DNA from: an uncultured Collinsella sp.
Lineage (GTDB): Bacteria > Actinomycetota > Coriobacteriia > Coriobacteriales > Coriobacteriaceae
DNA: 16,622 nucleotides
Reading direction: 5' to 3'
Assembly (NCBI GenBank): GCA_900546105.1
Contig: URBP01000048.1
Coordinates: forward strand, 1-16,622
The number at the start of each line of letters is the position of its first letter. Position 1 is the stretch's first letter. Shown here piece by piece: positions 1 to 6,806 of this stretch. The translations under genes and the position numbers were made by a program. The notes below the pieces were generated by a model, which saw only the letters and a program-made list of their open reading frames with translations, had not been told where the DNA came from and ran no database searches.

Positions 1-69
1 AGCATCGGTTATTTGTTTCCCGTCGGTAAAAGGCAGGTTTTGTTCGCCAAGCGTTCCTATATATAGAAG

Positions 70-141
70 TTCGGGTTCGAACCGTGCATCGTTAACAAAA
101 AAGCGACCAGCCGGAGCCGATCGCTTTCTATTCTATGCTGG
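70..141 (-). repeat. Left copy of the tRNA-Lys terminator block
   Basis: This block has the same order of parts as 1234-1307. Both start with TTCGGGTTCGAACC, followed by about 10 variable bases, AACAAAAAAGCG, a hairpin arm, CGCTTT, and ATTCTATG-TGG. In the right copy the block ends at the CCA of the tRNA-Lys gene; here no tRNA follows. The two copies bracket the traX-like gene in direct orientation. The block may be the terminator of a lost tRNA, or one half of a duplication that came with the traX insertion. Confidence 0.6.
97..124 (-). terminator. Rho-independent terminator after the traX-like gene
   Basis: Read on the minus strand, a 9-bp stem (GCGATCGGC, loop TCCG, GCTGGTCGC, with two G-U pairs) is followed by six U residues. 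The stem is complete only in the minus-strand transcript, which fits termination of minus-strand transcription about 190 nt past the traX stop codon. Confidence 0.75.
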
Positions 142-310
142 AGCATCCAGAGGGGTGCTTCCGAACTCATTTTCTCGCTGCCATTCATGCTTTCGAAGCA
201 TCTTTCTACAGCCCTCGTTGTCTATCCTCGTATCTCACAGGTCTTCCGGAAATTCACAAGCAGTCTTAGGGTCAATTTAGTTCTGCTTTCAGAGACTTGT
301 TTGAGAGTTT

Positions 311-1108
311 TTAAAGACAGTTCAAAACAATAAGTGAGACACCATAAAGCAGAGCAAGATGAGCCGGATAGAAAATGTAGAAGAAATATTTGAGCTTCAG
401 CCCTCGCTTGCCATTATAAAGATTGATAAGCAGCAACGAAACGACCGCGGCAGCAACATCAGGATTAAATATATTAGCTGTAGCAAACTCAAATCCGCCG
501 CCAACTATATGGCATGACGAAAGGAGCACTGCGCATACTGCAGCAAAGAACATCTTGGCCTTGCTGTCGTGGAATAAATAGAATGCAGCCACAAGCAGAA
601 TGCCATACACACCGCCATCTAGTTTAGTGTATTCAGCTGCCAGTGCTGTCAAAACAATCAGAGCAGTTTCTGCGATGTACCTCTTCCATTTTGAAAGGCT
701 TTGTATCTTTTCCAGAATTATCAAGAAGACCAAGCAAAGCAGGAGCTCACACATAACATTTTGTTGCCGAAGGTCAAATAGTTGCCCGGTTTGAACGAAA
801 TCGTATATGGGCTCCGCAATGATTGCGAAGACAAGCATATTTCGCAGGTACCTCTTTATGTCATGAGTATGCAAAAATCCCTCAACTATCAAAAAGCAAA
901 ATAAGGGAAATGCAATTCTGCCAAGAACATGAAGCACATCCGAAGCCTCGCTTAGAATCGCCCACTGTTCGTCTGATATCTGACTGTACGATGCGTGAGT
1001 CATGATTCCATTGGTCAGGACGATCCTGCTTACGTGATCGAGAACCATCGAAATGGCTGCTATTATCTTTAATGTGCTGCCGCTAATTTCGTATCTATTT
1101 GTTTTCAT
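311..1108 (-). CDS. TraX-family integral membrane protein
   Basis: A 265-residue, strongly hydrophobic protein. The family pattern is visible in order: an early helix with 'MVLDHVSR' (about residues 22-29), 'GRIAFPLFCFLIVEGF' followed by a T and a basic 'YLR' segment (about 63-90), several more helices, and a C-terminal 'FYIFYPAHLALL'. These are hallmarks of the TraX family, named for the F-plasmid protein that N-acetylates pilin; chromosomal stand-alone relatives are common and their substrate is mostly unknown. The start is ATG with TAAGGA 7-8 nt upstream. The gene is clearly more AT-rich than its neighbours (26 of 60 G+C in 421-480) and sits next to a tRNA with a duplicated 3' end, so it is probably acquired. 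Family call is firm; an acetyltransferase role here is inference. Confidence 0.85.
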   Translation of the reverse strand: MKTNRYEISGSTLKIIAAISMVLDHVSRIVLTNGIMTHASYSQISDEQWAILSEASDVLHVLGRIAFPLFCFLIVEGFLHTHDIKRYLRNMLVFAIIAEPIYDFVQTGQLFDLRQQNVMCELLLCLVFLIILEKIQSLSKWKRYIAETALIVLTALAAEYTKLDGGVYGILLVAAFYLFHDSKAKMFFAAVCAVLLSSCHIVGGGFEFATANIFNPDVAAAVVSLLLINLYNGKRGLKLKYFFYIFYPAHLALLYGVSLIVLNCL

Positions 1109-1126
1109 TTCGTATTCCTTACTTTG

Positions 1127-1145
1127 GGTGGGCCGTCAGGGGTTC
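1127..1145 (-). repeat. Partial copy of the tRNA-Lys 3' end
   Basis: Nineteen bases identical to 1303-1321, which encode the CC of CCA, the acceptor 3' strand and most of the T-arm of tRNA-Lys. Direct repeats of a tRNA 3' end are the usual trace of tyrosine-recombinase integration. The copy lies only 19 nt upstream of the traX start codon, and 157 bases separate it from the tRNA. No integrase is present. Confidence 0.7.
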
Positions 1146-1146
1146 A

Positions 1147-1216
1147 GCCTGCTCCGCAGGCGGCCGCTGCGGCGCTTCGCGCCTTGCGCGCTGCGCTGGC
1201 AAACGCTTACGCGTTT
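1147..1216. repeat. Three-hairpin repeat, copy A
   Basis: Three short hairpins in a row: GCCTGC-TCC-GCAGGC (1147-1161), GGCGC-TTC-GCGCC (1171-1183) and AAACGC-TTAC-GCGTTT (1201-1216). They are separated by CGGCCGCTGC-type and CTTGCGCGCTGCGCT-type spacers. The same order, spacing and spacer motifs recur at 16537-16614, with different stem sequences. No coding function is apparent. It may be a REP-like mobile repeat or a structured RNA leader. Confidence 0.6.
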
Positions 1217-1233
1217 ACTCAGCTCCGCGCCCT

Positions 1234-1307
1234 TTCGGGTTCGAACCCGCGTCGCGGCAACAAAAAAGCGGCCGGCATCCGCCAGTCGCTTTTCCATTCT
1301 ATGGTGG
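1234..1307 (-). repeat. Right copy of the tRNA-Lys terminator block
   Basis: The block begins with the 14-bp palindrome CGGGTTCGAACCCG (1236-1249) and then carries the tRNA-Lys terminator, running into the encoded CCA of the tRNA. It matches 70-141 in layout and in most of its fixed words, while the hairpin arms differ. See the left copy for interpretation. Confidence 0.6.
1262..1293 (-). terminator. tRNA-Lys terminator
   Basis: On the minus strand, GCGACTGGC, loop GGAT, GCCGGCCGC form a 9-bp stem with one mismatch, followed by six U residues, starting 8 nt after the tRNA CCA end. A run of four T on the plus strand could let it work in both directions. Confidence 0.8.
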
Positions 1308-1377
1308 GCCGTCAGGGGTTCGAACCCTGGACCTTGGGATTAAAAGTCCCCTGCTCTGCCAGCTGAGCTAACGGCCC
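1302..1377 (-). tRNA. tRNA-Lys (anticodon UUU), CCA encoded
   Basis: A 76-nt cloverleaf. The acceptor stem is GGGCCGT/ACGGCCC with discriminator A and encoded CCA. The D-arm is GCTC...GAGC, the anticodon loop is CTTTTAA with anticodon TTT, and the T-arm is CAGGG-TTCGAAC-CCCTG. One unpaired position (G-A) lies at the base of the anticodon stem. It has its own promoter just upstream and a terminator just downstream. Its 3' end is partly duplicated at 1127-1145. Confidence 0.97.
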
Positions 1378-1386
1378 GCGGGTGGC

Positions 1387-1415
1387 ATTGTACCACGGTC
1401 TGGGGCTATTCCCAA
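1387..1415 (-). promoter_or_regulatory. tRNA-Lys promoter
   Basis: On the minus strand there is a -35 TTGGGA (1410-1415), a 17-nt spacer and a -10 TACAAT (1387-1392). The -10 ends 9 nt before the first base of tRNA-Lys, so transcription would start almost at the mature 5' end. The -35 overlaps the last codons of the aminopeptidase gene. Confidence 0.75.
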
Positions 1416-2686
1416 CTCCATTGGCCGTTCTGGAAAATCACAACTTCACGTCCATCAGGCGTAATGCCCGTAATATCGATATCGTCCGTGCCGATCATAA
1501 AATCGACGTGCGTGCTCGAGACGTTAACGCCATGCTCCAGGAGCTCCTCCTTGGACATGTCATACCCACCCTCGATGCATTCGGGGAAACCGACACCCAG
1601 CGCGAGATGGCAGCTGGCGTTCTCATCATAGAGCGTGTCATAGAACAGAACGCCACTTTCACGGATCGGCGTGTTCTTGGAGATAAGCGCGACCTCACCC
1701 AGATGAGCGGCACCTTCATCGGTGTCAATGATGCTCGCAAGCGTCGCCTTGCCCACGCGGGCATCGTAGTCCGCTACGCGGCCGGCCTCGAACTTAATCC
1801 AAAAATCGTCGACCTTGTTACCGTGGTGAATGAGCGGCATGGCCGAGTACACGATACCGTCGGCGCGCATACGATCAGGCGAGGTGAAGACTTCCTCGGT
1901 GGGAATGTTGGGGAAGAAAGGGTGTCCATCGGGCGTCTTGCCCTTGCCGCCGGCCCACTCGTGACCTTTCGTCATGCCAATCGTCAGATCGGTTCCATTT
2001 GCCGAGGTGTAATGCAGATAGTCGAAACGATTGTCGTTCAGGAAACGCAGGTTCTTTTCGAACGCCGCGTCATGAAGCTCCCAGTCGCTCTCCGGGTCCT
2101 GGCCATCGGCACGAGCGGTGTGTAGAATCGCATTCCATAGCTTATAGATCGCAACCTCATCCGCATCGCCCGAGAACACCTCGCGAGCCCAGGCAACGAC
2201 CGGCGCGCCGGCGATGCACCACGGGTTGATGTTGTAGTCCAGTCCGCGGCGGAAGACCTTGCACTGCGTGTTCCTTGCCTTAGAAGCTGCAGCAGGCTTA
2301 GCGGGATCGATGCCCTTAAGAGCGGCAGGGTCCGCACCCTCGATAAAGATAAAGCAGGCACCATCCTGGGCCAGTGAATCAAGCTGCAGGCGCTTCCACT
2401 CGGGCGTCTGCTCAAAATAGCTTTTCTCGACATGCTCGTACGTGAGCCTCGTCACGGCATCATCGGCCCAAATGACCGTCACGTGACCAGCGCCGGCAGC
2501 ATAGGCCTCCGCGACCACCACGCGCGCAAACGGCGCGCACTCGACCGGAGACTGAACGACGACTTCCTGGCCGGGCTTGACGTTTACGCCCTTGCGGACG
2601 ACCAGGCGAGCGTAGTTTTTAATCTTGGGCTCCAGGGCCTTCATGCCCTCCAGAGCCTCTTCGACCGTCAGGGCAGCTCGAATCAT
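1406..2686 (-). CDS. M29-family metallo-aminopeptidase
   Basis: A 426-residue cytosolic peptidase resembling the AmpS/PepS/AmpT family, which removes N-terminal residues from peptides using two metal ions. Visible motifs are 'PTEEVFTSPD' (about 262-271), 'LGEVALIS' (about 329-336, ligand Glu), 'NASCHLALG' (His 360) and 'STHVDFMIG' (His 393, Asp 395); the spacings between these ligands match the family. The Tyr usually found seven residues after the ligand His is Phe here. I place the start at 2686, not at the ATG at 2698, because GGAG lies 6 nt upstream of 2686 while nothing like a ribosome site precedes 2698. It stands alone between a terminator and tRNA-Lys. Confidence 0.92.
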   Translation of the reverse strand: MIRAALTVEEALEGMKALEPKIKNYARLVVRKGVNVKPGQEVVVQSPVECAPFARVVVAEAYAAGAGHVTVIWADDAVTRLTYEHVEKSYFEQTPEWKRLQLDSLAQDGACFIFIEGADPAALKGIDPAKPAAASKARNTQCKVFRRGLDYNINPWCIAGAPVVAWAREVFSGDADEVAIYKLWNAILHTARADGQDPESDWELHDAAFEKNLRFLNDNRFDYLHYTSANGTDLTIGMTKGHEWAGGKGKTPDGHPFFPNIPTEEVFTSPDRMRADGIVYSAMPLIHHGNKVDDFWIKFEAGRVADYDARVGKATLASIIDTDEGAAHLGEVALISKNTPIRESGVLFYDTLYDENASCHLALGVGFPECIEGGYDMSKEELLEHGVNVSSTHVDFMIGTDDIDITGITPDGREVVIFQNGQWSWE

Positions 2687-2714
2687 GTGCCACTCCATCT
2701 ATCTATAGGACAGT

Positions 2715-2744
2715 AAAAAGGCGCGCCGCAAAAAACGACGCGCC
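2715..2744 (-). terminator. Terminator of the purC operon
   Basis: A GC-rich stem, GGCGCGCCG with CGACGCGCC (one mismatch), with an A-rich loop on the plus strand. On the minus strand it is followed by five U residues. It separates the small membrane protein gene (ends 2780) from the aminopeptidase gene. Confidence 0.85.
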
Positions 2745-2779
2745 TTATATCTTAGCGATATCTATAGGTTGTAACGCTA

Positions 2780-3355
2780 CTACTTCTTCTTGGAGGCCTT
2801 CTTGTCCTCCTCGGCAGCCGCACGCTCAATAAGAGCGTTGAGCTTGTTCTCGGACATGCCCTCGGCCTGCGTGCGATACATGTTGCGCAGAGGACGAATA
2901 CGAACGAAGTCGTAGATAAAGTCACCCAGAATGATGACATAGGACAAAACGATGCCGACCATCTGGACGGGACTGGACACCGTGCCGCCGGGAGCGAAGT
3001 AGAGCGAGGCCCCAATTGCCACGACGAGCACCATGCCGATAGCGAGCACAGCCCACCAAATACGGCGGCGCTTGGTGTAGTCCTCATCCTGCTTGAGAAG
3101 AATATTCGACACCGTGTAGATACGATCCTCGCGAGCACGCTGCTTGGCCTTGCGGGCGCGCTTCTCCTCCTTGGAAAGGCCGTCCAGGTTTTCACCCTTC
3201 TCGAGCTCTTTGCGGCGTGCCTTGGATGATGCTGGCACGACGCGGACAGAGCTCGCTGCCTGACGGGCGGGCTTAGCAGATGCGGCGGACTTGCGCGCAA
3301 CCCCGGTAACCTCGTGGGATTGCGTGCGCTTGTTCGTGGCGCTACGGGTACTCAC
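2780..3355 (-). CDS. Small basic membrane protein, function unknown
   Basis: A 191-residue protein. Residues 1-95 are hydrophilic and very rich in Lys, Arg and Ala, with charged stretches at about 46-80. Two hydrophobic helices follow at about 99-120 and 129-150, then a charged tail ending in KKASKKK. A two-helix hairpin with both ends in the cytoplasm is the simplest topology. I recognise no named family. The only plausible start is GTG, directly after the purC stop (TAA then GTG), with GGAG 9 nt upstream inside the purC 3' end, so it is probably translated from the purC message. That linkage need not mean a role in purine synthesis. Confidence 0.75.
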   Translation of the reverse strand: MSTRSATNKRTQSHEVTGVARKSAASAKPARQAASSVRVVPASSKARRKELEKGENLDGLSKEEKRARKAKQRAREDRIYTVSNILLKQDEDYTKRRRIWWAVLAIGMVLVVAIGASLYFAPGGTVSSPVQMVGIVLSYVIILGDFIYDFVRIRPLRNMYRTQAEGMSENKLNALIERAAAEEDKKASKKK

Positions 3356-4243
3356 TTATGCGTTCTCCTTCATGCTTGTGAACTGGGAGCCCGTGATGAT
3401 CTGGAAGGCCTCGCGATAGCGCTCGGACGTGCCATCGATGACCTCGGCGGGCAGGTGCGGGGTCTCCCCCGTCATATCCCAGTTGGCCTTGAGCCAATTG
3501 CGGACGAATTGCTTGTCGTAGCTAGGCTGGATCTTGCCCTCCTCGTAGCTGGCAGCAGGCCAGAAACGGCTGGAGTCGGGCGTGAGGCACTCGTCGATCA
3601 GCGTGACCTTGCCATCAATAACACCAAACTCGAACTTGGTGTCGGCAATGATGATGCCACGAGTCGCTGCATACTCGGCAGCAGCCTTGTGGATCTTGAG
3701 AGACAGATCGCGAATCTGCGTGGCGATGTCCTCGCCCACGATCTCGCAGCAACGCTCGAACGAGATGTTCTCGTCGTGGTCACCGATCTCGGCCTTCGTG
3801 GACGGCGTGAACAGCGGCTCGGGAAGCTTGGAAGCCTCGGTCAGGCCCTCAGGCAGCTGGATGCCGCAGACGGTGCCGTTCTCGTCGTAGGTCTTCTTGC
3901 CCGAACCGGTCAGATAGCCGCGGACGATGCACTCGATAGGAATCGTCTGGGCCTTCTTAACCAGCATGGCGCGGCCGGCGAGGTAGTCACGATACTCAGC
4001 AAACTCCTCAGGGAAATCCGCCGGGTCGATGGAAACGAGGTGGTTGGGAACGATGTCGGCAAACTTATCGAACCAGAATGCCGAGATGCGGTTGAGCACC
4101 TCTCCCTTAAACGGAATCTCGTCGGGAAGAATGAAGTCGAACGCAGAAATGCGGTCGGTGGCGACCATCAGCAGGTTTTCATCGGCATCGTAGATATCAC
4201 GAACCTTGCCACGGGAATCCGGACGACGCTCCATCGTTGTCAC
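3356..4243 (-). CDS. purC: Phosphoribosylaminoimidazole-succinocarboxamide synthase (SAICAR synthetase)
   Basis: Joins CAIR and aspartate using ATP to give SAICAR in de novo purine synthesis; the next step is done by PurB, also in this window. The protein is 295 residues, slightly longer than the short bacterial form. Family signatures, in order: 'RGKVRDIY' (11-18), 'TDRISAFD' (29-36), 'ECIVRGYLTGS' (104-114), 'ADTKFEFG' (200-207) and 'DECLTPDSSRFW' (217-228). For the start, the GTG at 4252 directly abuts AAGGAG and the ATG at 4234 is 17 nt from it, whereas the GTG at 4243 has 8 nt spacing, so I choose 4243. It is followed with no gap by a small membrane protein gene. Confidence 0.96.
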   Translation of the reverse strand: MTTMERRPDSRGKVRDIYDADENLLMVATDRISAFDFILPDEIPFKGEVLNRISAFWFDKFADIVPNHLVSIDPADFPEEFAEYRDYLAGRAMLVKKAQTIPIECIVRGYLTGSGKKTYDENGTVCGIQLPEGLTEASKLPEPLFTPSTKAEIGDHDENISFERCCEIVGEDIATQIRDLSLKIHKAAAEYAATRGIIIADTKFEFGVIDGKVTLIDECLTPDSSRFWPAASYEEGKIQPSYDKQFVRNWLKANWDMTGETPHLPAEVIDGTSERYREAFQIITGSQFTSMKENA

Positions 4244-4275
4244 GTGAGTCACTCCTTACCAAAATACGACAGTAA

Positions 4276-4293
4276 TGCGGGTTCTTTCCCGCA
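4276..4293 (-). other. Hairpin in the purC leader
   Basis: TGCGGG, a 6-nt loop, CCCGCA, between the histidine kinase stop (4353) and the purC start. It could be a weak terminator for the kinase operon, as a T-rich but broken run follows on the minus strand, or a leader structure of purC. I see no purine riboswitch motif. Confidence 0.35.
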
Positions 4294-4352
4294 CGTTTTC
4301 GCAAACTCGGAGCGGCAGGGACGAAACCCCTCCTTCACCGAATAGCGAAAAG

Positions 4353-5918
4353 CTAGTGCTCCATTGTAGTAGATGCCGCGTCCGCCGTGTGCTCGCGAGG
4401 CAGATGAATCGTAAAAGTCGTACCCTTTCCAAGCTCCGACTCTACGGAAATGTAGCCATGATGGCGCTCGACGATTTGTTTAGTCACGGCGAGGCCCACG
4501 CCCAGGCCACCCGCCTCGCGGGCGCGACTGGCGTCGGCACGCCAAAAACGACCAAAGATGCGCGACAAGTCATCCTTGGCAATACCGATGCCGGTATCAG
4601 AAACGGCGATGCTGACGTGTTTGCGGTCACTGAGCACCGACACCACGACCCAACCGCCCTCGGGGGTGTAGCGCATGGCGTTGCTCATGAGATTGATGAC
4701 GCATTGTGTGATCATGTCGGGATCGGCTTCGACGACATCGTCGTGACCTTGGGTCTCGTCAGCAAAGCGCAAGCGCAGATCGCGGTCGACAAACAGGCGC
4801 TCCTGGGCATTGACGATGGAACGCACGAAAGGAACCATGTCCACCGGCTCAAGGTTGAGCGGAGCCGTGCTGTTTTCCATGCGCGACAGGTCGAGCATCT
4901 GCTGCACCAGACGAGCCAGGCGACGCGTCTCGGAAGCAACAGTCTCCAAGTGCTCATCGTCGGTAGGATATACGCCATCCTGCATGGCCTCGACCGTTGC
5001 GAGCATGGCCATAAGCGGAGTACGAAGTTCGTGAGCCACGTCCGAGGTCAAACGTTTCTCGTGTTTCATATCCTTCTCGAGCGAAGTGGCCATCTCATCG
5101 AAGGTCTCACCCAGCTGATCAATCTCGTCATCACCGCGCAGTCCCGTGCGAGCCGACAGGTCGCCGTCACGGATTTGCTTTGCGGTACTGGTGATGCGAT
5201 GAATCGGCTTGGTGAGCATGCGCGACACGAGCGATCCGATAACGACCGAAATGCAGATTGCAACAACCGCGGCGAGGGCCATGGCGTTAAAGGTCTTCTC
5301 CCTAAACGCAGAGTCCGCCTTGGTGAGCAGAGCGTCGGAGCCGATAGCCCACAGCTTTACCTGTCCGACGTGCTCGCCGGAAGACGTTACGATCTCGACG
5401 TTAGCAACGCTATCGGAGTCGGTTGGAGCAGACGAGACCGGGCTATGCGATGCCCTCTTACCGCTCGTGTCGTCGGTCGTAGCCTGGTTTTCGCGTACAT
5501 CGGCGGTGGCGCTTGCCGAGGGCCAGGAATCGTCATAAACGATCACGCCCTTTTTATTGACGACCTGCATGCCCAAATCGTCGGAAACCAAACTCGACGT
5601 TGCGACCGTGCGCAGTTCTCCCGCGGTCCAAGAGCCGTTTTCCTCATATGAGGTCGCCAACTTCTCGGCAGCGGAATTTGCGATTTCGACGATATTGGAG
5701 CGTGTGTAATCCGTAAAAACCGTGCCCCACACAACGGAGACAACGCCCACCAGCACCAGTACCGTCATGAGCGATGTCAGGGCAAAAGCCAGGGCCATGC
5801 GCGAGGGATAGCTCATCGTTGGCCGTGAATCGGAACGAGGCGTGTTCCAACTAGCCTTGGAACCCGCCTCGTTCTCCTGCTTATGCTTTTGCCCGATTTC
5901 AAAGCGCGCAGGTGTCAT
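4353..5918 (-). CDS. Membrane sensor histidine kinase
   Basis: A 521-residue kinase with the usual order: a 40-residue cytoplasmic lead, helix 1 (about 41-65), an extracellular region of about 145 residues, helix 2 (about 211-232), HAMP (about 231-284), HisKA with phospho-accepting His 296 in 'DVAHELRTP', then the ATPase with N-box Asn 413, G1 'DTGIGIA' (441-447), F-box 'FGRFWRAD' and G2 'GGLGVGLA' (470-477). All catalytic residues are present. The extracellular part has a low-complexity Ser/Thr/Asp-rich middle (about 133-172), so the signal is not predictable. The ATG has AAAGGA about 9 nt upstream and lies 12 nt after the response regulator stop, so the two genes form one operon. Confidence 0.93.
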   Translation of the reverse strand: MTPARFEIGQKHKQENEAGSKASWNTPRSDSRPTMSYPSRMALAFALTSLMTVLVLVGVVSVVWGTVFTDYTRSNIVEIANSAAEKLATSYEENGSWTAGELRTVATSSLVSDDLGMQVVNKKGVIVYDDSWPSASATADVRENQATTDDTSGKRASHSPVSSAPTDSDSVANVEIVTSSGEHVGQVKLWAIGSDALLTKADSAFREKTFNAMALAAVVAICISVVIGSLVSRMLTKPIHRITSTAKQIRDGDLSARTGLRGDDEIDQLGETFDEMATSLEKDMKHEKRLTSDVAHELRTPLMAMLATVEAMQDGVYPTDDEHLETVASETRRLARLVQQMLDLSRMENSTAPLNLEPVDMVPFVRSIVNAQERLFVDRDLRLRFADETQGHDDVVEADPDMITQCVINLMSNAMRYTPEGGWVVVSVLSDRKHVSIAVSDTGIGIAKDDLSRIFGRFWRADASRAREAGGLGVGLAVTKQIVERHHGYISVESELGKGTTFTIHLPREHTADAASTTMEH

Positions 5919-5930
5919 ATGTGATTTCCT

Positions 5931-6653
5931 TTATTTCTCGTCCGAATTATCGGTCTTGGTCGGAGCCTCGAAGCGGTAGCCGACACCGTGGACGGTGTAA
6001 AGCCACTTGGGCTTCTTGGGGTCGTCGCCCAGCTTGGCGCGAAGGTTCTTCACGTGGCTGTCGATGGTGCGCTCGTAACCCTCAAAGTCGTAGCCGAGCA
6101 CTTTCTCGACCAACTCCATGCGGTTGTAGACGCGGCCGGGGTGACGGGCAAGCGTGGTGAGCAGCTTGAACTCGGAAGCCGTCAGGTCGACTTCCTTGCC
6201 CTCGACCAAAATCTTGTGGCCCGAGATGTCAATGACCAGATCGCCAAAGTCGAGCACCTCGACGGCCGGCTCATCGGCCTGGTGGGCACGGCGGAACAAG
6301 GCGCGTACGCGCGCGACAAGCTCGCGCGGCGAGAACGGCTTGATCAGGTAGTCGTCGGCTCCGAGCTCGAGGCCGATAATACGGTCCTCGATCTCGCCCT
6401 TGGCCGTCAGCATAATGATGGGGACATCCGAGGTGTCGCGAATGGTGCGGCAAACGCGCTCGCCGGGAATCTTGGGGAGCATAAGGTCGAGCACAACCAG
6501 GTCGAACTGGTGCTTCTCGAACTCCTCGATAGCGGACTGGCCGTCGCCCACGCCCACAACCCAATAGCCCTCGCGCTCGAGATAGGCAGCGACAGCGTCA
6601 CGGATTGCCTTCTCATCCTCGACCAGCAGAATCTTTTTTGCATCTGAAGCCAT
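5931..6653 (-). CDS. OmpR-family response regulator
   Basis: A 240-residue regulator paired with the downstream kinase. The receiver domain (about 6-120) has acidic Glu 12/Asp 13, phosphorylation site Asp 56 in 'VVLDLMLP', Thr 83 and Lys 105. The C-terminal winged helix (about 130-228) shows 'LTASEFKLL', 'RTIDSHVKNLRAKLG' and 'TVHGVGYRF'. I start it at the ATG at 6653, which has AGGGGG about 8 nt upstream, and reject an upstream TTG at 6674. A -10-like TAAAAT lies at 6693-6698, but no good -35 is seen. The regulated genes are unknown; the pair resembles PhoP/PhoR-type systems only in a general way. Confidence 0.95.
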   Translation of the reverse strand: MASDAKKILLVEDEKAIRDAVAAYLEREGYWVVGVGDGQSAIEEFEKHQFDLVVLDLMLPKIPGERVCRTIRDTSDVPIIMLTAKGEIEDRIIGLELGADDYLIKPFSPRELVARVRALFRRAHQADEPAVEVLDFGDLVIDISGHKILVEGKEVDLTASEFKLLTTLARHPGRVYNRMELVEKVLGYDFEGYERTIDSHVKNLRAKLGDDPKKPKWLYTVHGVGYRFEAPTKTDNSDEK

Positions 6654-6806
6654 AACACGGCCCCCCTGTCTCAATTAGCTAAGAACAAGCTCATTTTAAC
6701 GCACCTGAGCCCACCGGGTATCGCATGGGTGCGACAGCTCGGCGGGCGGTACTCATAGTCACAACGCGTTTATTCCCCTGTCGACGCCTTTTTAACCCCT
6801 CGAAGA

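Larger units (their letters stand above)
1..310. other. Gene-free left edge, AT-rich
   Basis: I see no convincing gene here. The stretch holds a terminator block (70-141) and a short hairpin, ATGCTT-TCG-AAGCAT, at 187-201. The rest is moderately AT-rich and reads as the 3' flank of the traX-like gene that ends at 311. The segment just right of the terminator (about 135-170) faintly resembles the 3' half of a decayed tRNA on the minus strand, but too weakly to call. Confidence 0.5.

Noticed and set aside
135..175. Possible decayed tRNA on the minus strand next to the left terminator block
   Set aside because: Only a few words resemble a tRNA 3' half; no acceptor or anticodon stem can be formed.
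3314..4345. Long plus-strand open frame of 343 codons opposite purC and the small membrane gene
   Set aside because: It runs antisense across two genes, one with unmistakable PurC motifs, and is a composition artefact.
4244..4352. Purine riboswitch upstream of purC
   Set aside because: Only a small 6-bp hairpin is seen; the conserved riboswitch core and three-way junction are absent.
4275..5651. Long plus-strand open frame of 458 codons opposite the histidine kinase gene
   Set aside because: It is antisense to a kinase with every motif intact, has biased His/Arg/Val content typical of the reverse frame of GC-rich genes, and matches no family.
5988..6647. Plus-strand frame of 219 codons opposite the response regulator; similar frames at 1382-2125 and 11478-12161
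   Set aside because: All mirror real minus-strand genes codon for codon and lack convincing start sites and recognisable domains.
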